This document shows positions 45,250-53,893 of a stretch of 64,000 nt of DNA, piece by piece. The stretch lies in assembly GCA_963783335.1 (NCBI GenBank), contig CAWAND010000010.1:372001-436000 (forward strand). The letters run 5' to 3'. The notes under the pieces are model-generated. The model did no database searches and had not been told where the DNA came from. It saw nothing but the letters and a program-made list of their open reading frames with translations. Both the position numbers and the translations under genes were made by a program. The DNA is from CAWAND01 sp963783335 (lineage in GTDB: Bacteria; Chloroflexota; Anaerolineae; Anaerolineales; E44-bin32). The stretch's first letter is position 1. Each line of letters starts with the position of its first letter.

Positions 45250-46176
45250 TCAGGTCAGAGCCTTGGTCATCAAGTCGCTCCAACGCACCCGGTCGATGTC
45301 AAGCGCCAGAGTCACGTTCGCTTCCTGTCCAGTGCGGCTGAGCCAATCCACCGTCGTCTGCCCTCGCGTGTGCGCCCCACCCAGCTCAACATCCACATAT
45401 CGCCGCTCCGATCTCAGGATCATGTCGGGCTCGATGGCCACGGCCATGGCCAATGCGTCCGATGCGATCAAGCGCCTGAAACCGAGTGCCCGCTCGACAA
45501 AGGCGAGGGTGTGCGCCGAGATGGCGCGGAAGAAGTCGGCCCGGGCGGACCGAAAGTCCAGCAGCTTCTCCACCTTGGCCTCGTCCAGCGCATGATCCAT
45601 GCTTGTCTCCCAGGAGACCAGCGTGCAGTCCGGCCAGGCACGCAGCACCATGCGCGCCGCTTCCGGATCGGTGAAGACGTTGAATTCCGCCGAGGGGTGA
45701 ATTGTGTTGCCCTGGCCTCGGATCGCGCCGCCCATGATGGTCAGGCGGCGGAACTTCTGGGGCAGTTCGGGGTCGAGCGCGACCGCCAGGGCGACGTTGG
45801 TGAGCGGAGCCAGCGTGACCAGATCGAGCTCCCCTGGAGATTCATTGGCCAGCCGCACCAACGCCAGGGCGGCGTGCTCCGCTTCCACGCGCCGCGCTGA
45901 CGGCGGGAAATGCGTGTTGCCCAACCCGTCGCTGCCATGCACATCGCTGGCGTCAACGTCGTCACCCATGAGGCTGCGGGGCGCTCCGGCGAAAACCGGT
46001 ACCCGGACGCCAAGAGCGTCGAGCACAACACACGCATTGGCGGTGGTTCTTTCCAGGCTGACATTGCCGGCAACCGTGGTGACGGCTTCGATGCGGGCGT
46101 TAGGGTGGGCCGACGCCAGCATCAGGGCCTGGGCGTCATCAACCCCGGGGTCAGTATCGACAACCAGACGAACCAT
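45250..46176 (-). CDS. Inosine/uridine-preferring nucleoside hydrolase
   Basis: 308 residues from ATG 46176, with AGGAGA upstream. The calcium-binding start DTDPGVDDAQALMLA is intact, as are TTVAGNVSLERTTANA, LVTLAPLTNVALAV, IMGGAIRGQGN and AEFNVFTDPEAA. The late Asp of SDALAMAVA completes the site. It cleaves nucleosides to base and ribose in the cytoplasm. The ribokinase gene lies 110 bases upstream on the same strand and would phosphorylate the ribose, so the pair forms a salvage unit. Confidence 0.92.
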   Translation of the reverse strand: MVRLVVDTDPGVDDAQALMLASAHPNARIEAVTTVAGNVSLERTTANACVVLDALGVRVPVFAGAPRSLMGDDVDASDVHGSDGLGNTHFPPSARRVEAEHAALALVRLANESPGELDLVTLAPLTNVALAVALDPELPQKFRRLTIMGGAIRGQGNTIHPSAEFNVFTDPEAARMVLRAWPDCTLVSWETSMDHALDEAKVEKLLDFRSARADFFRAISAHTLAFVERALGFRRLIASDALAMAVAIEPDMILRSERRYVDVELGGAHTRGQTTVDWLSRTGQEANVTLALDIDRVRWSDLMTKALT

Positions 46177-46286
46177 CGCATGTCTCCTGGACCCAGACGC
46201 GTCCCGGCGCTTGCCTGCCGGCACGTCGGTGTTTTATTTGGACCCGGTCCAATCCACTTCCACCCCGGATCCGCAGGCCGGCGATC

Positions 46287-47201
46287 TCAGCCAGTGCTCA
46301 GCAGGGCCTCGAATGCCTTGCGATCGGGCATGGAGGCGGCTGCCCCGCGGCGGGTGACCGCCAAGGCGCCGGCCGCCGAACCCCAGCGCAGGGCCTCGGC
46401 CAGCGGCAGTCCGGCATACAAGCCGGCTGCCAGGCCGCCGTTGAAAGCGTCTCCGGCGGCCACCGTATCGACGGCTTCGACGTCAAATGCCGGAATCCTC
46501 TCGACGGTATCGCCCGCCCGACACACGGCGCCGCGCTCGCCCATTTTGATCACCGCCGCGCCCGCCCCGCGCGCCACAAGCGCCGATGCGGCTCGGGCCG
46601 CGTCGTCAACAGTCTCCACCGAAAACCCCACCAGCGTTTCGGCCTCGACTTCGTTGGGGGTGATGATGTCCACTGCGCGCAGCAGGCCATCGTCCAAGGG
46701 CGCTGCCGGCGCCGGATCGAGGATGACTCTTACCCCCTCCCGATGCGCCGCTTCGGCCAGTTGGCTGGAGGCTTCCAGCGGGACCTCAAGCTGGAGCAGC
46801 AGCACGCTGCAGTCAGAAAGATAGGAAAGGGCGCGCGTCACATCCGACGAGTCAATCGCCATGTTGGCCCCGGAAACGACGACGATGGCATTCTCGGCCG
46901 CCTGGTCAACGCTGATGATCGCCAGGCCGGTGCCATGGTCTGGGTCTTCGAAGAGGCCGCCCACATCAACGCCGTTGGCCGTCAGACCAGCTCGCGCTCC
47001 CGGGCCAAACAGATCCTGCCCCACGCGGCCGACAAATCGGGTGGGGCACCCGAGCCGAGCGCAGGCCACCGCCTGATTGGCGCCTTTCCCGCCGGCGGAG
47101 AGGCCATACGCCCCTCCAAACAGTGTTTCGCCGGGCAGTGGCAGGCGCGGAACATAGGCGGTGACGTCCATACTTAGACTTCCGAAGACCAGAATCCCCA
47201 T
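46287..47201 (-). CDS. rbsK: Ribokinase
   Basis: 304 residues from ATG 47201. PfkB signature 1 is GLSAGGKGANQAVACARLG and signature 2 is VDTVAAGDAFNGGLAAGL, with the catalytic Asp in AGDAF. The start (ILVFGSLSMDVTAYVPRLPLPGET) has the ribokinase substrate Asp, and IKMGERGAV is also typical. It phosphorylates ribose to ribose-5-phosphate. Upstream lies a good promoter and a terminator-like hairpin. It is followed on the same strand by the nucleoside hydrolase. Confidence 0.9.
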   Translation of the reverse strand: MGILVFGSLSMDVTAYVPRLPLPGETLFGGAYGLSAGGKGANQAVACARLGCPTRFVGRVGQDLFGPGARAGLTANGVDVGGLFEDPDHGTGLAIISVDQAAENAIVVVSGANMAIDSSDVTRALSYLSDCSVLLLQLEVPLEASSQLAEAAHREGVRVILDPAPAAPLDDGLLRAVDIITPNEVEAETLVGFSVETVDDAARAASALVARGAGAAVIKMGERGAVCRAGDTVERIPAFDVEAVDTVAAGDAFNGGLAAGLYAGLPLAEALRWGSAAGALAVTRRGAAASMPDRKAFEALLSTG

Positions 47202-47242
47202 CAAACGGTCCAGACTGTCTCGGGCCTAACTGTGGGCCAGTC

Positions 47243-47267
47243 AAAACAAAAGGGGCGGCGACGCCCC
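47243..47267 (-). terminator. Terminator-like hairpin in the rbsK leader
   Basis: On the minus strand: GGGGCG-TCGC-CGCCCC followed by TTTTGTTTT. It lies 42 bases before the rbsK ATG and only about 8 bases after the predicted transcript start, so it may either end upstream transcripts or cap the rbsK mRNA. Confidence 0.75.
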
Positions 47268-47281
47268 AGTAGAATTCCCTC

Positions 47282-47309
47282 ATTGTAGAGCCGATCGCCT
47301 GGGGGTCAA
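47282..47309 (-). promoter_or_regulatory. Sigma-70 promoter for rbsK
   Basis: On the minus strand: TTGACC (47309-47304), a 16-base spacer and TACAAT (47287-47282). Predicted start near 47275. Confidence 0.75.
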
Positions 47310-47647
47310 ACCGCCCCGCAGGGCCAACGAAGAGGGGGAGTCCCCTCCGAACCGGCTTGCGGTCCGCCGTTGTCATTGTCGGCAACCGCGAACCCCACAA
47401 TTCGCCGTCAATCGGAAACGATCAAGACACCAGGTGGGTCCGGGCTATCCCGCAAGACTGGGGCAGACCTGGCCCAGTTGGGAGTCCATGAATGTAACAG
47501 TCCGATTGCAGCGCTGAACTCGGGGCTAACTTCAACCCCATTGGCCGCGGTTAGTTCACCCATTCTTGGAGCGCAAAGGCATGGTCTTGATCCTGCTCGA
47601 GCCTTGTTTCCTTGATGGAGCATGGCGCGCTCTGGGAGAAAACCAAC
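47310..47647. other. Non-coding gap, no gene seen
   Basis: About 340 bases between the rbsK promoter and the terminator of the secreted-protein gene. Short open frames occur on both strands, but none has a ribosome site or recognisable product. No tRNA or known RNA motif is apparent. Confidence 0.5.
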
Positions 47648-47675
47648 AGGGCTCTCCCATCGATGGGAGAGCCCT
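47648..47675 (-). terminator. Terminator after the secreted-protein gene
   Basis: A perfect palindrome: AGGGCTCTCCCATC and its complement GATGGGAGAGCCCT. On the minus strand GTTGGTTTTC follows. It stands 26 bases past the stop of the gene at 47702. Confidence 0.75.
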
Positions 47676-47701
47676 GTGTTCTCGCCTGATTGGATCTGCT
47701 G

Positions 47702-48580
47702 TCAGCACCCTGGTGGCAAGGTCAACGACGGTGTCCATGTGCTTGCGTCGTAGAAGCACATGAATTGTGTATCAACCACGTTCCCGGTGAATCCACCCGC
47801 AGGCTGCTTAAGCAAGACGGATGTCGAGGAGGTCTCGGACCCCGCATCACTGTCGATCCACAGGCTGGCAGTGTATGTGGAGGGTGCGTGCCGGACGATC
47901 ATGCCCTGGCCTGTGGTCGGATTATGCACTGCGAACCAGCTTCCGTCCCAGTCCGTCACTTCCGCCCCGTTTTCATATGGTCCATCGGGGACTACGTCCA
48001 CTGTGAGCAGGGACGAGCCGGCGGCGTCCGGATGCAGCACCTGGTTGTATCCGCTACGCGGGTAGAGCCGAGGGATGTAGGGACGGAAATCTTGGTCAAA
48101 GGCCGTCGACCCGAATCCGAAGCGGCGCTGCACCTGGATTCGGTTGACCGGCGCTCCATGGTCCCACAAATGGTATCGCGTCTGAACGGGAACCCCTTGA
48201 TTTCCAAAGCACGTCGAAACATCCGCGCTTGACGCAATTCTCACCCCATTGCGGCCCTGGGCGGCCCAGCTGCCCGTCGTGCCCCAGCCGACAAACGAGA
48301 CAAAGTCTGCCCCTTCACCAGTGCCCCATGCGTTGCCAAAGAACTCGAGATCGCCGCCTGTGGAGCAATAGCCATTCGTCCATGCATTGGTGAGATTGGG
48401 GGATCCGTTCCAGCTCAGACTAACGATCTCCTCTGGATTGGTGGAGTCCCACGCGATGGACAATGTCGACGTTGAAGCCGTTCTTGTGGCAGGATCGATC
48501 ACCGAGGGGAATGCCGCTGCGATCAAACCCATCGCAGCCAAACAGGCCAAGACTCCCGTCAACTTCCGTGTATGTGTCAT
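47702..48580 (-). CDS. Secreted protein of unknown function
   Basis: 292 residues. Residues about 1-24 are a Sec signal peptide (basic MTHTRKL, hydrophobic core, small residues before the cut). The rest is rich in Ser, Thr, Gly, Trp and Tyr and poor in Lys, like an extracellular beta-sandwich. Several Cys (in YCSTGG, STCFGNQG and the final MCFYD to PPGC) could form disulfides. GAGGAGG stands 5 bases before the ATG, and a strong terminator follows, so it is a single-gene unit. I do not recognise the family. Confidence 0.6.
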   Translation of the reverse strand: MTHTRKLTGVLACLAAMGLIAAAFPSVIDPATRTASTSTLSIAWDSTNPEEIVSLSWNGSPNLTNAWTNGYCSTGGDLEFFGNAWGTGEGADFVSFVGWGTTGSWAAQGRNGVRIASSADVSTCFGNQGVPVQTRYHLWDHGAPVNRIQVQRRFGFGSTAFDQDFRPYIPRLYPRSGYNQVLHPDAAGSSLLTVDVVPDGPYENGAEVTDWDGSWFAVHNPTTGQGMIVRHAPSTYTASLWIDSDAGSETSSTSVLLKQPAGGFTGNVVDTQFMCFYDASTWTPSLTLPPGC

Positions 48581-48727
48581 TCAGCCCTCCTCAAGGCTCG
48601 TGTGCAGCCGTATGCGTGCACGGCCCCAATTATATACATTCCCCCTGCGGCACCATCTTTGCCACTGACAAGCCGGCTGGATGACCTAAATCAAGCACAG
48701 TCCTCCAGCGCCACTCCCGGCTGGGAT

Positions 48728-50347
48728 TCATTCCATCCCTTGATAAGCAGCCAGCAGGGATCGGCCGTTGAGCCAGACAACCGCCAGGGCGGTGGGGACG
48801 GCCACCAGGCCCAAAACCGCCCCTCCGGGCACGGACGCCGCCCAGACCAGCGTGGCATAGGGTATCAAGACCGAAGCCAGGGCCAGAATGACGCCTCCCA
48901 CACCCGGCCGCGGGACGTTCTCGTCGGCGAGACTCGGCGACATCAGCACCCTGGACCGGGCGCGGCGCAGGATGTCGGCCGAGGCGGCCATCGCCACACT
49001 CGCCGCCAGCAGCGGCACCATCACAGCCCCGGCCAACACGGCCGGCCCAGGCATGTCGCTGACCAGCAGCGCGATCCAACCCAGTAAGACGGCTGTTCCC
49101 CAGGGAAATGCCAGCTCCTCGGAAAACAGATTGGCGGCCCGGAGTGGCAATTCGCGCCACAGCCACCAGTGAGCGAGATCATTCCGCAGGCGCGACGTCA
49201 TAAAGCCACCCATAACCACGGTCCATACTCCGGCGAAGACCAATTGCAGGGCCAGGCTCGATGTCCTGAACATCGCCATGCTCAGGCCCAACACCCATAT
49301 CACGTTGGCGGCGTCTCGCAATCGCAGCGTCCGCAGGGATTGAAGCATTGCTTTCCTTAGGATGATCAGCCGGCCGTTGCCCCTCAAAAGGCGGCTGGCG
49401 TCGTGGGTGGTCCCCAGTCGACGGCGCATGAGGATCGTGTCCACCAATTCGAACTGTCCGTAGCTGCGCGCCATGCCGATCACGGCAACATGCGTCGTCT
49501 CGACGGCGGCCTTACCCAGACTCATCCTTCCCGAAGCGGCCAAGAGCAGCGCCAAGCCGCCCACCAGCCCAAGCCAACTGAGGGTTATGGCAAGCACGGG
49601 CAGGCCCTGCGCGGCGCTTGGAGCGAAGGCGGCCTCGAAAGGCATAGTGAAAGGTGCCCGGGCAAGGGGGGCCGCGGCCGGGACAAGGAGTGCCAGCACC
49701 AGCACAAGAACCCCGGCGGCGGCGACCGGCCTGAGCCAGCTGGGCGAGTGGCGCCACGTCAGGCGATAGGCGCCCACAGACCACAACACCGCCTGCAGTC
49801 CGACTTGCATCGGTACGACCAATACCAGGCCGATGAAACTGACCCGGAGCGATAGGGACAACAACGACAAACCGGGCTGGGTTGGGAAGCGCCAGGCCAC
49901 GATGGCGAACGCCAGGATGACCGTCGCCGCGCCCACCAAAAGTGCGAAGCCCATGAGGCCCTGAACAAACCAGGCCAGGGCAACCCGGCGACGGCTGACA
50001 GGGGTCTGGCAAAGCAGATAGGCGTCTTCTTCAGAGAAGACGAAGGGACTCCTGCCCGTGACCCGCCAAAGCGTGATCACCGACCAGACCATAAGAAGAT
50101 AGCCAGGCACCGCAACCAGCAGGGCCTCTGGGGAGACCGAGGGCTGCACGGCCACCAACCCCCTCGCCAGGCCGCCCCCAACCAACGCCAGCATGGCCAC
50201 CCCCCAGGCCCCCCAGAAGCCGAAGAAGTACAGCAAGTAGACGCGGTTGACCACGGAGCTGTCTTTGAGGTTGTAGCCGAGGGCCGACAGCCAGTAGGCC
50301 AGGCGGGAAAGGGTCCGGCGTGAGAAGAGCGTCCAGATCGGATGCAC
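48728..50347 (-). CDS. ABC exporter membrane protein
   Basis: 539 residues from a GTG start, with about twelve hydrophobic segments. FVFSEEDAYLLCQTPVSRRRV in the N-terminal third is the cytosolic motif seen in putative ABC exporter permeases of Firmicutes and Chloroflexi. The ATPase gene ends three bases before this GTG, so the two form one exporter. The cargo is unknown. Confidence 0.72.
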   Translation of the reverse strand: MHPIWTLFSRRTLSRLAYWLSALGYNLKDSSVVNRVYLLYFFGFWGAWGVAMLALVGGGLARGLVAVQPSVSPEALLVAVPGYLLMVWSVITLWRVTGRSPFVFSEEDAYLLCQTPVSRRRVALAWFVQGLMGFALLVGAATVILAFAIVAWRFPTQPGLSLLSLSLRVSFIGLVLVVPMQVGLQAVLWSVGAYRLTWRHSPSWLRPVAAAGVLVLVLALLVPAAAPLARAPFTMPFEAAFAPSAAQGLPVLAITLSWLGLVGGLALLLAASGRMSLGKAAVETTHVAVIGMARSYGQFELVDTILMRRRLGTTHDASRLLRGNGRLIILRKAMLQSLRTLRLRDAANVIWVLGLSMAMFRTSSLALQLVFAGVWTVVMGGFMTSRLRNDLAHWWLWRELPLRAANLFSEELAFPWGTAVLLGWIALLVSDMPGPAVLAGAVMVPLLAASVAMAASADILRRARSRVLMSPSLADENVPRPGVGGVILALASVLIPYATLVWAASVPGGAVLGLVAVPTALAVVWLNGRSLLAAYQGME

Positions 50348-50350
50348 GAG

Positions 50351-51052
50351 TCAGACGGCCTTCAGGGTGCCGTTGATCAGATGGTAGGCGCTGTCCGCCA
50401 GACCATCCTTCAGCTGCGGATTGTGAGTCGAGAGAAGGATGGCTGCCCCTTCCTGGCGCAGCTCACGCAAGCGCTGAATGAACAGCAGCCGGCTGTCTGC
50501 ATCCAGGGCCGACGTCGGCTCATCCAGCAGCAGGACTCGGAACGGACGGATGAGGGCGAACAGGAGGCCGAGCTTGAGGCTCATGCCGCGCGAGAAGTTG
50601 TGGGGAAGCAGGTCTTTGGCCTCCCACAGCCCAAAAGCTTTCAAGAGCGTCTCGGCCCGTTCTTCAAAGCCGTCCGCGGCGTCGTGGGCTTGCGCGATGA
50701 AATGCAGATGCTCCCAGGCGGTCAGCTCGAAGTAGAAGCGCGGCACGTCCGGCACAAGGGCCATCAGCTTCTTGGCTTCCGGCTCGTCCGAATAGGGATC
50801 GAACCCACCCACCCGGACCTGGCCGGAGGTGGGCCGCAGCAGCCCGCTCACGCACAGGAGCAGGGTGGACTTGCCCGAGCCGTTGGGCCCTTCGAGCACG
50901 GTGATCTCTCCCGCTGCAACGGCCAGATCCAAGGGTGCCAGGACCTGGAACGATCCGTAGCTGTGGCTCAGATCCGTGACTTCGAGCAGCGGTGCGGCGC
51001 CCGGGCCGCCCGTCAGATCTTCAGCAGGTACCGACACGGCAACTTCCCTCAC
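50351..51052 (-). CDS. ABC exporter ATP-binding protein
   Basis: 233 residues, GTG start. Walker A is GPNGSGKST, Walker B RVLLLDEPTSALDAD and the switch His is STHNPQ. The signature is unusual: HNFSRGMSLKLGLLFAL in place of LSGGQ, as is common in ABC-2-type exporters. It powers the membrane protein encoded three bases downstream. Confidence 0.88.
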   Translation of the reverse strand: MREVAVSVPAEDLTGGPGAAPLLEVTDLSHSYGSFQVLAPLDLAVAAGEITVLEGPNGSGKSTLLLCVSGLLRPTSGQVRVGGFDPYSDEPEAKKLMALVPDVPRFYFELTAWEHLHFIAQAHDAADGFEERAETLLKAFGLWEAKDLLPHNFSRGMSLKLGLLFALIRPFRVLLLDEPTSALDADSRLLFIQRLRELRQEGAAILLSTHNPQLKDGLADSAYHLINGTLKAV

Positions 51053-51295
51053 CTTCTTTTTCCATCAGTGATTCCTTCGCCGGCAGACGAACGAGGTCGA
51101 TGGGCAACACGTTTGGGTCATAAGCACGCCTAATCCGGGAGGCCGCCCGAACGCGGCCTTCGCTGTCTCCGCTCATACTAACCTTGGGGTCGGCAGCAGG
51201 CAATATCTGAAGCCGAAGGCTGGCGACGGCCCACAGCAGGACAAGATGCCGCGGCCTATGAAACCTCTTCCGAATGTCGTATACTGCCCCACGCA

Positions 51296-51346
51296 GTGCG
51301 GCGATGGAGTCCGCCTTGAAACGCGTCGAAGCTGATGACTCCTACC
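51296..51346 (+). promoter_or_regulatory. Fluoride riboswitch (crcB motif)
   Basis: Stem P1 is GGCG (51300-51303) with CGCC (51312-51315). Its loop carries GGAGTC (51306-51311), which pairs with GACTCC (51337-51342) as the pseudoknot. The invariant GCTGATGACTCCTACC tail is present. TATACT (51280-51285) is a likely -10. The CTCCT of the tail could pair with the AGGAGG ribosome site of crcB when fluoride is absent, so control is probably at translation. The fluoride channel gene follows directly. Confidence 0.92.
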
Positions 51347-51370
51347 AAGAATCTTTGGCAGGAGGCCGTG

Positions 51371-51754
51371 ATGCTCGGCGTGTTTTTGATTGGATTGGGA
51401 GGCTTCATCGGGGCGGTGATGCGCTACACACTTGGCGGCTGGATCCAGGCCGCCACCGGCAGCTACCGGCTGCCCTTCGGGACCTTGGGGGTTAACATCT
51501 TGGGCTCCTTCTTGATTGGCGTCCTGGCAACCCTGGTGAGAACACGCGGGGTGATGACGGCCGAGACGCGCGGCTTCGTCCTGATCGGCATGCTGGGTGC
51601 GCTGACCACCTTCTCCACATTTAGCTATGAAACCCTGGGCCTGGCCCGGGATGGTGCTCTGGCTTCGGCAGCCGCCAACGTGCTGGCCAATGTGGTCTTG
51701 TGTCTGCTCTTCGTTTGGCTGGGGCGCGCGCTGGCCCTGTCCGTGTGGAGGTGA
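51371..51754 (+). CDS. crcB: CrcB/Fluc fluoride ion channel
   Basis: 127 residues, four membrane segments. Conserved family blocks are GGFIGAVMRYTLGGW, LPFGTLGVNILGSFLIG and FVLIGMLGALTTFSTFSYET, including the Asn, Phe-box and Thr/Ser residues that line the dual fluoride pores. I set the start at ATG 51371, five bases after AGGAGG; the ATG at 51335 lies inside the riboswitch. It exports fluoride as an antiparallel dimer. Confidence 0.95.
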   Translation: MLGVFLIGLGGFIGAVMRYTLGGWIQAATGSYRLPFGTLGVNILGSFLIGVLATLVRTRGVMTAETRGFVLIGMLGALTTFSTFSYETLGLARDGALASAAANVLANVVLCLLFVWLGRALALSVWR

Positions 51755-51758
51755 GTTC

Positions 51759-52106
51759 ATGGTGCTCCCAGAAGAAGGCTATCTGCTGAGGATCTTCATC
51801 GGCGAGAGCGACCACCATGAGGGGCGGCCGCTCTATCAGTGGTTGGTGGAGCGGGCCAAGGAGCGTGAGTTGGGTGGCGCCACGGTGCTGCGTGGCCTGA
51901 TGGGGTTCGGCCGCAACAGCCGCATTCACACATCGCGCATCTTGCAGCTTTCGCAAGATTTGCCGATCGTGGTTGAACTGGTAGACAGCCAGGCCAACCT
52001 CGAGGCCTATCTACAGGAAGTGGATGGGGTCATTGGCGAGGGCCTGGCCACGATGGAAAAGGTGCGGGTCCGCTTCTACCGCGGCGGGGCGCAGGATACC
52101 AGATAG
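51759..52106 (+). CDS. DUF190 family protein
   Basis: 115 residues from ATG 51759. The start LLRIFIGESDHHEGRPLYQWLV and the centre GATVLRGLMGFGRNSRIHT are the DUF190 signature; the fold is a small PII-like ferredoxin-like barrel. Genes of this family are often next to crcB. It starts five bases after the crcB stop, so it is part of the fluoride-responsive operon. It may modulate the channel. Confidence 0.9.
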   Translation: MVLPEEGYLLRIFIGESDHHEGRPLYQWLVERAKERELGGATVLRGLMGFGRNSRIHTSRILQLSQDLPIVVELVDSQANLEAYLQEVDGVIGEGLATMEKVRVRFYRGGAQDTR

Positions 52107-52137
52107 CCCCGCTCCCAGCCCGCACCTCTCGCAGGTC

Positions 52138-52155
52138 TTGTGTGAATTTTCACAA
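52138..52155. promoter_or_regulatory. Rex/CRP-like palindromic operator candidate 5 (flavodoxin)
   Basis: TTGTGTG-AATT-TTCACAA, two mismatches from the consensus. Its centre is about 66 bases before the predicted flavodoxin transcript start, a spacing usual for an activator. Confidence 0.55.
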
Positions 52156-52177
52156 ACGGCCGGGGGCCCAACATCCA

Positions 52178-52206
52178 TTGAACAGGTCGTGCGATGGCGC
52201 TAGAAT
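52178..52206 (+). promoter_or_regulatory. Sigma-70 promoter for the flavodoxin gene
   Basis: TTGAAC (52178-52183), a 17-base spacer and TAGAAT (52201-52206), giving a start near 52213 and an 80-base leader. Confidence 0.75.
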
Positions 52207-52292
52207 GGCTCTAGGGGTTAGTCAGTCGCGTTAGCGGCACCGGAACACCAGCACTTGACGATTGTGGGAACTGTTCGGGGGAGAGCATCGCC

Positions 52293-52769
52293 ATGAATGT
52301 CCTCATCGTCTACAACTCCCAATTCGGCAACACAGAGAAGGTCGCGCGGGCCATGGGCGATGCGCTGGCAGAGGCTTGCAAGGTTGAAGTCTGCCGTGCC
52401 GCTGATGCTTCACCGGGGCTGCTCCAAGGGTATGACCTGGTGATCGTCGGCTCGCCCACCCAGGGCTTTCGCCCGACCAAGCCCGTGACCGGGCTGCTGG
52501 ACAAGCTTCCCCGAGGGGCACTGCACGGGAAGAAGACCGCAGCTTTCGATACGCGCATCGACACCACGGCCATGGAGTCAGCCGTGCTGGGTTTCATCGT
52601 GGACAAGGGCGGCTATGCTGCCAAGCGGATCGCTCGACACTTGGAGAGCGCAGGCGGCGCGCTCATGCTGGCTCCCGAAGGTTTCTATGTGGAAGATACA
52701 GAAGGCCCGCTCAAGGACTGCGAACTCGACCGAGCTGCGGCTTGGGCGAAGGATCTGGTTGCGATTTGA
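52293..52769 (+). CDS. Flavodoxin family protein
   Basis: 158 residues. The FMN phosphate loop is VYNSQFGNTEKVARAM; the second flavin loop is VGSPTQGFRPTKPV. The chain is shorter than flavodoxin reductases and has no other domain. GGGGGAGAG precedes the ATG. It should carry electrons in the cytoplasm, possibly as a ferredoxin substitute under iron limitation. The palindrome upstream, shared with the hydrogenase operon, ties it to redox control. Confidence 0.88.
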   Translation: MNVLIVYNSQFGNTEKVARAMGDALAEACKVEVCRAADASPGLLQGYDLVIVGSPTQGFRPTKPVTGLLDKLPRGALHGKKTAAFDTRIDTTAMESAVLGFIVDKGGYAAKRIARHLESAGGALMLAPEGFYVEDTEGPLKDCELDRAAAWAKDLVAI

Positions 52770-52853
52770 GTGGATGACCAGGGGCGCTACAGCTTCTTCT
52801 ACCGGTCCCCGTGTTCTCGACAACTGGCCCAGGAGACGTGAGGGAGTTCCGCC

Positions 52854-53270
52854 GTGCCAGACCACATCACCCATCAGGCGTTTGAGGAGCAGTTCCCGAG
52901 GCTGATCCTGTCGGCTCGAGACTTGCCCAGAAAGCGACTCCCGTTCAACATCCTGCTCATTAGCGCCGTCATCCGATTGGACCCAGAGCGAAGCTACGAT
53001 GAGGCGGAGGTCAACGCCGAGCTTCAACGTTGGATCCTCGAGTTCGGCCAAGACCTTCCCGTGGGCCATGTCGAACTGCGGCGCTTCCTGGTCGATGCGG
53101 GCTACCTGATGCGCGACAAGGCTGGCCTTTCGTACCGCGTCCAACCAGGCTCGGGCATCTTTACCTTCGATGCGTCGCTTCGGGAGCTGGGCCTGGTGGC
53201 GTTGGTCGCCGACGCCAGAGCGAAGCGTGAAGCTCAGAGGCGAGCCCATACGAAGTCGCAACACTCCTAG
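52854..53270 (+). CDS. DUF2087 domain protein
   Basis: 138 residues from GTG 52854, with GAGGGAG upstream. FPRLILSARDLPRKRLPFNIL, RSYDEAEVNAELQRW and VELRRFLVDAGYLMRDKAGLSYRV follow the DUF2087 pattern (a helix-rich domain often attached to DNA-binding domains). There is no separate HTH here, but the LRRFLVDxGYLxRxxxGxxYRV part looks like a winged helix. Likely a small regulatory protein; target unknown. It lies 84 bases after the flavodoxin on the same strand. Confidence 0.72.
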   Translation: MPDHITHQAFEEQFPRLILSARDLPRKRLPFNILLISAVIRLDPERSYDEAEVNAELQRWILEFGQDLPVGHVELRRFLVDAGYLMRDKAGLSYRVQPGSGIFTFDASLRELGLVALVADARAKREAQRRAHTKSQHS

Positions 53271-53467
53271 GCCGCTCTTCTCGCCCCAGGTGCGAACGCG
53301 GTGGGAGGCTCGAAAATCGGAGGGGCAAACAGCGGTGTCTTTGCACCACGGAACCGATCCGCTATCCAACCGCTCTCATCCCTACCATCAGACCACCCCC
53401 GGTCGATGCAGGCCGGCGTACATGCCAACTCATCCGATGGCCACCAACCCAACAAGGACGGAATCTC

Positions 53468-53893
53468 ATGCCAACTGATGCAACGCGAATTGCTTTCGTA
53501 GTTGAAGAAGACGTGGACCGCATCAGCGCCCACTTCGGTCGATCCAAGACCTACCTGGTGGTGACGCTCGACGCCGGCGAAGAAGTCGCCCGGGAAACAC
53601 GACCCAAGTTCGTAGCTCACGGCAAGCACCAAGACTTCCCGCATGAACACAGCCACGGCGAGGGACACCACGGGCAGATGGTCGATCCGATCCTGGATTG
53701 CCAGCTGGTCGTGGCGCGGGGCATGGGACAGGGCGCCGCCAATCACTTGAAAAACGCGGGGATCGAGGTGCTGCTCACGGATATCAAGACCGTGAACGAA
53801 GCGCTCAGCGCGTACCAAACGGGTCAGCTGGTCAACCAGCCCGACCGACTGCACGCGCACGGCGGTCAGCAACACCATGAGCATGGTGGCTGA
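53468..53893 (+). CDS. NifX/NifB-like cofactor-binding protein with a His-rich tail
   Basis: 141 residues. The domain starts with ATRIAFVVEEDVDRISAHFG and ends with the helix GIEVLLTDIKTVNEALSAYQ, as in the dinitrogenase iron-molybdenum cofactor family. An insert (FPHEHSHGEGHHG, about residues 58-70) and the C-terminus (HAHGGQQHHEHGG) are unusually rich in His. No nitrogenase genes are in the window. It may bind or shuttle a metal or Fe-S species. It overlaps the DUF364 gene by 17 bases. Confidence 0.82.
   Translation: MPTDATRIAFVVEEDVDRISAHFGRSKTYLVVTLDAGEEVARETRPKFVAHGKHQDFPHEHSHGEGHHGQMVDPILDCQLVVARGMGQGAANHLKNAGIEVLLTDIKTVNEALSAYQTGQLVNQPDRLHAHGGQQHHEHGG

Noticed and set aside
47408..47623. 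Open frame of 71 codons on the minus strand
   Set aside because: No ribosome site, no resemblance to any family, and it lies in an otherwise non-coding gap.
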